Below the pieces are notes generated by a model. The model was not told the DNA's origin. It made no database searches and was given only the letters and a program-made list of their open reading frames with translations. Shown here piece after piece: positions 55,471-59,395 of a stretch of 59,395 nt of DNA. Numbering within the stretch: position 1 is the first letter of the stretch; every line of letters begins with the position of its first letter. The DNA comes from an uncultured Gemmatimonadota bacterium (GTDB taxonomy: Bacteria; Latescibacterota; UBA2968; UBA8231): positions 1 to 59,395 of the forward strand of contig CAITNQ010000199.1 of the NCBI GenBank assembly GCA_903893785.1, read 5' to 3'. A program made the position numbers and the translations under genes.

Positions 55471-57788
55471 GGCGGTGGTCCTCCTGGGCTAGGGGGGGTG
55501 AATTCCTGCTGCAGTGAGAGATACCATGACCGACGAGGCAGTGGGTAACCCCACAGGTCAGCGGCCTGGCGGTTGGTCAGATTGCGCCCCTCCAGGACGC
55601 ACTCGCCGCCGGCCCACAACCGGCAGCTGAATTTGCCGCCGTGCTCCAGACGGGCGTCCACGGGCCTCAGGTTGGCGCGGTCAAGGTAATGCCGCCCGTC
55701 GAACTGGAGGGTGTAGCTGAGCGCCGTGCGTCGCCACGGGATGCGGATCTGCGCATCGGCGACGTGGCGCGGCGCGTTGGGCAGATCGCGGCCGCGATGA
55801 TAGGAGAGCGGCGAGCGGTCGACCGCCCGTTGGTACACGTAAGACCCACCTGCATCGACGGCGCCGGGCCAGCGCGTGCCCAACCGCACTTCCACCCCGG
55901 TGGTGCGCACCCGCCCGATGTTGTAGGGGCGCGACACGCGCTGGGAATTCTGCATGAAGCGGATCAGGTCCCCTACCACCGAGTGGTAAGCACACAGCTC
56001 GAGTACCTGTAGACGCGCCTGGGCCGCGGCTCCCTGACGTGCCAGGCCCAGGTCCATGGTCAGACCGTGTTCACTCTTCAGGTCGCTGTTGCCCAACACC
56101 GCGCCGCGGTCGCCGAAGAGCTCGAAGAAGCTGGGGGCCCGTTGGTGGTTGGCCACGTGGCCGCGCAGCGACCAATCTGGCAGTGGCCGCCAGCCAAAGC
56201 CTGCCTGCCGACCCCACAGCGCTTCGCGGTGCTGGCGGCGACTGATCGTGCCTGCGGGCGCCAGACTGGACTCGGCGGCGCGCTTGTCGTCGTTGGCCGT
56301 CACCTGCTGGCCGCAGGTCAGGTGCAGACGCTCACCTAGCAGCGGTACCTGCAATTCGGCCGCCAGGGTACCGCTGTGGCGGCGGCTGTCCAGCAGGCGG
56401 GCGGTTGGGCGTCGCCGGTCCCGGGGCGTGAACACCTCGCGCTGCGCCCGTGCATTCAGTGACAGCAGGCACCGGGCCGGCAGGCCCACGTCAGCGGCCC
56501 CGCGCCCGCCGCGAGTCAGCGTGGTGTTGCGCGTGTCCTGGATGCCCGTGCCGATCTCGCTGAACGGGTCACGGTACGCTTCCCACTGGAGCAGCTGGTA
56601 CGCGCCCAGCTGCCAAGCCACGCCACCCAGTCTGGCCAGCACGCCGGCGGCTTCACCCTCGGTGACGCTGCGCCTCGTGCCGGTGCGAACGTGTTGCGCC
56701 TGGTTGTTGCCCAGCCCTGGCAGGCCCTGGTGGCTGAAGTCGGCGGTCTGGTGCAGTTCGACCCGGGTACTGCCGCGACGGTGCGTCAGTTTTCCGAGCA
56801 GCCGCAGCGAACGGTAGTCACTGTTGGTGCGCACCGCGAGCTGATCGTCGGCGTGATTGTACTCGGTTCCGTTGTCATCCAGGAACGGGAAGTCGTTGCG
56901 GCTGTCCACCAGGTCGGCAACCGCCAGGTATTGCCAGGACTGGCGGGCTGCGCCAGCCAGGGAGCCGCCCAGTTGGCGCGTGCCGAACGAGCCGCTGCCG
57001 CTGTTGATCTTGAGCGCCCAACCACGGTCCGCGGTGCGGGTTCGCAGGCGGATCACGCCGCCGAGGCTGTTCCCTCCCAGGGACGCCGGGATGGCACCGC
57101 GGTACACCTCCACCGACTCCACCCCGGAAAGCGGCAGGTCGCCGACGTTAACCGCGCCTCCCAACGCCTGATTGAGTGGCACGCCATCCAGGTAGACTTG
57201 GACCTGCTCGGCGGTGGACCCGCGGATTGACACGGTGCTGAAGGACCCCAGGCCGCCCTGGCGCCGCACGCTGACGCCTACCGCCTGGTCCAGCAGCGCC
57301 GGCAGCGAGGCGCCACCCAGGGCGGGTTGGACGCGGACGATCTCCACCGCCGCGGGGCTGTGGGCCGGGGCGGCGGACCGCGGGGCGTTCACCTCGGTGC
57401 CGGCTAGCTGCACGGGCACGGGCCGCAGTCGGATGCTCAGGCGTTGGGGCCGGTCAACGACCCGTATGGTCCTGTTGTCGGACTGGTACCCCAGGGCCCG
57501 CGTCGCCACCGCCCAGTCGCCTGGAGCCAGACCCTCGATAGCGAACGCGCCGTTGGCATCGGTGGTGCGGCCCATCGCCGCCCTGTCTTGGGCGGTAGGG
57601 GGCGAGACCAGGACCCAGGCGCCAGGCACGGGTTCGCCCGTGGCGGCGTCAGTGACCCGCCCGACGACCTGGCCTGACTGCGCCACTCCCGCTGCCAGGA
57701 GCCAGCATACCAGCACGCCGGCACCCCTGCCGATTCGGCGGCCGCGACGGTGCATGGGGCCTGTGGGTGGGCCAGCGCTGTGTGCCAT
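55467..57788 (-). CDS. TonB-dependent receptor, BtuB-like, with carboxypeptidase-regulatory-like N-terminus
   Basis: 773 aa from ATG 57788 (GGGGAG about 12 bases upstream); ATG 57755, which begins directly at the signal peptide, is the alternative. Signal peptide, then CarboxypepD_reg-like domain (GQVVGRVTDAATGEPVPGAW), plug domain (VSIRGSTAEQVQVYLDGVPL and LSGVESVEVYRGAIPASLGG) and a long beta-barrel ending in a hydrophobic YLSLQQEF segment. A cobalamin riboswitch precedes it, which predicts transport of B12 or a corrinoid across the outer membrane. Confidence 0.92.
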   Translation of the reverse strand: MAHSAGPPTGPMHRRGRRIGRGAGVLVCWLLAAGVAQSGQVVGRVTDAATGEPVPGAWVLVSPPTAQDRAAMGRTTDANGAFAIEGLAPGDWAVATRALGYQSDNRTIRVVDRPQRLSIRLRPVPVQLAGTEVNAPRSAAPAHSPAAVEIVRVQPALGGASLPALLDQAVGVSVRRQGGLGSFSTVSIRGSTAEQVQVYLDGVPLNQALGGAVNVGDLPLSGVESVEVYRGAIPASLGGNSLGGVIRLRTRTADRGWALKINSGSGSFGTRQLGGSLAGAARQSWQYLAVADLVDSRNDFPFLDDNGTEYNHADDQLAVRTNSDYRSLRLLGKLTHRRGSTRVELHQTADFSHQGLPGLGNNQAQHVRTGTRRSVTEGEAAGVLARLGGVAWQLGAYQLLQWEAYRDPFSEIGTGIQDTRNTTLTRGGRGAADVGLPARCLLSLNARAQREVFTPRDRRRPTARLLDSRRHSGTLAAELQVPLLGERLHLTCGQQVTANDDKRAAESSLAPAGTISRRQHREALWGRQAGFGWRPLPDWSLRGHVANHQRAPSFFELFGDRGAVLGNSDLKSEHGLTMDLGLARQGAAAQARLQVLELCAYHSVVGDLIRFMQNSQRVSRPYNIGRVRTTGVEVRLGTRWPGAVDAGGSYVYQRAVDRSPLSYHRGRDLPNAPRHVADAQIRIPWRRTALSYTLQFDGRHYLDRANLRPVDARLEHGGKFSCRLWAGGECVLEGRNLTNRQAADLWGYPLPRRSWYLSLQQEFTPPSPGGPPP

Positions 57789-58109
57789 GGCGCGACACGT
57801 GCTCCCCGGCGTAAGGGCCCGACGCGGATCGTGGCCAGACGGCGCACGCCGGTCCGCGGGACGTTTCCTGGCCTGTTGCCACGCTGCCGAGGGTCGGGGC
57901 TCAACGGGAGTGCAGACGCCAAACCCGGCGCTCTGCGCCCCCCGCGACCACGCCACGGGCGATGCGAACAGGAGCGGACCTGGGCCAGCGGGAGGGGTAC
58001 ACGGAAGGTGGGACGGCGTGGGCGCCCCCCGAGGGGCATACCTAGCCTGTGTCCGACCGATCCTCACCCGCGGAGGTCAAGGTCGCCTGCCGTCCGGTGG
58101 ACGGCGTTG
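57789..58109 (-). other. Leader between riboswitch and receptor gene
   Basis: About 320 bases of leader follow the riboswitch core. The first third holds a GCCCC-TCGG-GGGGC hairpin near 58020-58035 that could belong to an expression platform. No T-run was seen, so control by ribosome access or by Rho is as likely as intrinsic termination. No separate gene is supported. Confidence 0.45.
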
Positions 58110-58275
58110 CGCTGGCAGGTATTCGGACTCGCGGGCGTGGGGCTGAACCCCTCCTACTGGCCGTCGCTTCCCAGTCCCTGGTACGGACCAGTGCTTGATG
58201 ACGGCGGTCGTTCCCGCTCACCGCTGCGGGGCAGTCCCGGAATTGCACCGGGTTCCCTTGGGCGCCCGTCAGGGC
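58110..58275 (-). ncRNA. Cobalamin riboswitch
   Basis: On the minus strand the 5' part contains CCCGGTGCAATTCCGGGACT followed by GCCCCGCAGCGGTGAGCGGG, the conserved cobalamin-riboswitch core, and the 3' part contains GAGTCCGAATACCTGCCAGC, the classical B12-box partner. Orientation and position upstream of a TonB receptor and ATR fit B12-repressed expression. Confidence 0.94.
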
Positions 58276-58292
58276 GCACCAGCGACGGGCCC

Positions 58293-58321
58293 AATATACG
58301 GGGTGGTGCCGGGTGTGTCAA
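58293..58321 (-). promoter_or_regulatory. Consensus promoter driving the riboswitch operon
   Basis: Minus strand: TTGACA (58321-58316), 17-base spacer, TATATT (58298-58293). RNA start near 58286, right before the riboswitch. Confidence 0.9.
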
Positions 58322-58365
58322 CGCAACCTGAGCCATCGGACCGGATTCGAGCGGCGGTAGTGGCC

Positions 58366-59395
58366 TCAGGAGTGGTCGCCGTGGCCGCGCTGCCGGTAGA
58401 GTGCGGGGTCAACCGCGCTGGCCATCGCCGCTACGTCAAGCGGGAACGGCAGGAACGCGGCCAACTCGCCGGCACCGGCCAGCGGATAGTGCACGATATG
58501 GTTGTAGTCGACGACGTGGTGCGTAACAAACGGGGTCTCGGCCAGCCATTTCTCGGCCCAGGCCAGGTGATCGGCGAAAGCCGCAGCCAAGTCAGCATCG
58601 TCCGCCGGCGCAGCGATGTGATGCCGTCGCAGCATCTCGCGCTGGGATGCCAGCACCTCGTCGAGGGGGCGGCGGATCAGGATCACCCGGTACTCCAGAG
58701 ACGATGGCAGATACGGCAGGAGCCGCGTGATGACCTTGATCGCGTGACCCCGGGCGCGACCGAGCCACGCCGCGTCGGTGGCCAGGTCCTTGGTGGCTTC
58801 GCATTCAAGGTACCCGCCGGGGTTGTCGAGGTCAGGGGCGCGCACCCCGTCGGTCCAGATCGGCAGCCCGCCGGCACGGAGCATCTGCATCACCATGGAG
58901 GTGCCCGAGCGTGGCAACCCCGCCACGACGACGACCGGCGCGAGTCCAGGCGCGGCCGGTGCAGGGCGGTCGACCTGGGTGTCGCGGGCCGGGTCGTGCC
59001 GGCGGCGGCGCTTCCTGCCCTTCTTGGGCTTGCCTTCGGCCAGGCCTTGGCTGCCGCCTTCGTCGGCGCTCGCCGTGGGACTGTCGCCTTTGGCATCTTG
59101 GGCGGCCTCCTGCCGGCGGCGGTGCTTCCTGCCCTTCTTGGGCTTGCCTTCGGCCAGGCCTTGGCTGCCGCCTTCGCCGACGCTCGCGGCGAGATTGCCA
59201 CCTTGGATATCACTGGCGGCGTCGTGCCGGCGGCGGTGCTTCCTGCCCGTGTTGGGCTTGCCTTCGGCCAGGCTTTGGCTGCCGCCTTCGCCGGCGCTCG
59301 CTGTGGGACTGTCGCCTTGGGCATCCCTGGCGGCGTCGTGCCGGCGGCGGTGCTTCCTGCCCGTCTTGGGCTTGCCTTCGGCCGGGTCTTCGCCG
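58366..59395 (-). CDS. Sulfotransferase-like P-loop protein with repeated basic N-terminal extension (5' end outside window)
   Basis: At least 342 codons, open to the window edge, so the start is missing. The globular part begins APVVVVAGLPRSGTSMVMQM, the 5'-phosphosulfate-binding loop of sulfotransferases, followed by DLDNPGGYLECEATKDLA and YRVILIRRPLDEVLASQREM (3'-phosphate loop). Ahead of it lie four copies of a 38-residue repeat with core AEGKPKxGRKHRRRHDAA plus an acidic/Gly part GEGGSQxL. A GTG at 58926 would give a truncated protein without the beta-strand leading to the loop, so the longer frame is preferred. Confidence 0.72.
   Translation of the reverse strand, partial: GEDPAEGKPKTGRKHRRRHDAARDAQGDSPTASAGEGGSQSLAEGKPNTGRKHRRRHDAASDIQGGNLAASVGEGGSQGLAEGKPKKGRKHRRRQEAAQDAKGDSPTASADEGGSQGLAEGKPKKGRKRRRRHDPARDTQVDRPAPAAPGLAPVVVVAGLPRSGTSMVMQMLRAGGLPIWTDGVRAPDLDNPGGYLECEATKDLATDAAWLGRARGHAIKVITRLLPYLPSSLEYRVILIRRPLDEVLASQREMLRRHHIAAPADDADLAAAFADHLAWAEKWLAETPFVTHHVVDYNHIVHYPLAGAGELAAFLPFPLDVAAMASAVDPALYRQRGHGDHS
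59000..59395 (-). repeat. 114-bp tandem coding repeat, about 3.5 copies
   Basis: The GAAGGCAAGCCCAAG-type segment recurs every 114 bases (around 59030, 59144, 59258 and 59372). Being a multiple of three, the unit keeps the reading frame of the sulfotransferase-like gene. It continues past the right edge. Confidence 0.85.

Noticed and set aside
58890..59324. 144-aa Ala/Lys-rich, histone-H1-like frame on the minus strand
   Set aside because: It is another frame of the 114-bp array; the frame continuous with the sulfotransferase P-loop is preferred because it joins a recognisable fold.

Overview
The window is a GC-rich (roughly two-thirds G+C), gene-dense piece of a bacterial chromosome with mostly housekeeping genes and no rRNA, tRNA, CRISPR array, transposase or phage gene that I can see. 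Several traits point to a Gram-negative member of the FCB side of the tree (for example an Eisenbacteria-, Krumholzibacteria- or Latescibacteria-like lineage). These are a TonB-dependent receptor with a carboxypeptidase-regulatory-like N-terminal domain, a secreted beta-propeller ending in a FlgD/type-IX-like 'YPNPF' sorting domain, HprK outside Firmicutes, and a bacterial microcompartment shell gene next to a class II aldolase. The phylum is an inference; no marker here fixes it.

Layout. 1-262: tandem 100-bp repeat at the edge. 263-13844 (all minus): mutL, an orphan FtsH-ectodomain protein, a degenerate oxidoreductase-like protein, a repeat protein, hprK, rsgA, a phosphoesterase, two PRPP synthases flanking a TPR protein, apt, acyP and a 53-aa DUF5989 protein, then hemB and thrC. 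14036-21635 (minus): a very acidic protein with FliM-like peptides, a class V aminotransferase, a ThiT-like thiamine S component, a TPR-parvulin fusion, an aldolase with a C-terminal encapsulation-type helix, a flippase-like membrane protein, a BMC shell protein and ychF. 22173-28696: mltB, an Eis-like acetyltransferase (minus), purB, a divergent UMP kinase, cysC and a second flippase-like protein. 28861-28993: minisatellite. 29182-39561 (mostly minus): an OPT-like transporter with odd insertions, a sugar isomerase-like protein, ridA (+), ftsH, a methyltransferase, a GT9 glycosyltransferase and a MinD/FlhG-like ATPase. 39747-44925: Nudix (+) convergent with a tightly overlapped operon baiN-like, mobA-like, xdhC, nitrilase, methyltransferase. 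45142-48904 (+): a glycosidase-like protein with a consensus promoter, hemE and a small protein. 48914-58321 (minus): a degenerate UvrA-like ATPase, an HTH-metallo-beta-lactamase fusion, a lipoprotein, and a B12-riboswitch operon (TonB receptor, beta-propeller, cobalamin adenosyltransferase). 58366-59395 (minus, cut by the edge): a sulfotransferase-like protein with a repeated basic N-terminal extension.

How it fits together. The clearest functional unit is cobalamin capture: a textbook TTGACA-N17-TATATT promoter, a cobalamin riboswitch, an outer-membrane receptor, a secreted propeller that sits where BtuG sits in Bacteroides, and an ATR that makes adenosylcobalamin. The aldolase/BMC pair suggests targeting of a sugar-phosphate aldolase to a microcompartment whose other parts lie elsewhere. 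The purine/PRPP genes (two prs, apt, purB), heme genes (hemB, hemE) and quality-control genes (ftsH, mutL) are ordinary in role, but mutL, the prs pair and the uvrA-like gene carry altered catalytic motifs. Several promoters share a TATATT-type -10 box, and many adjacent genes overlap by a 4-base GTGA junction, implying translational coupling.
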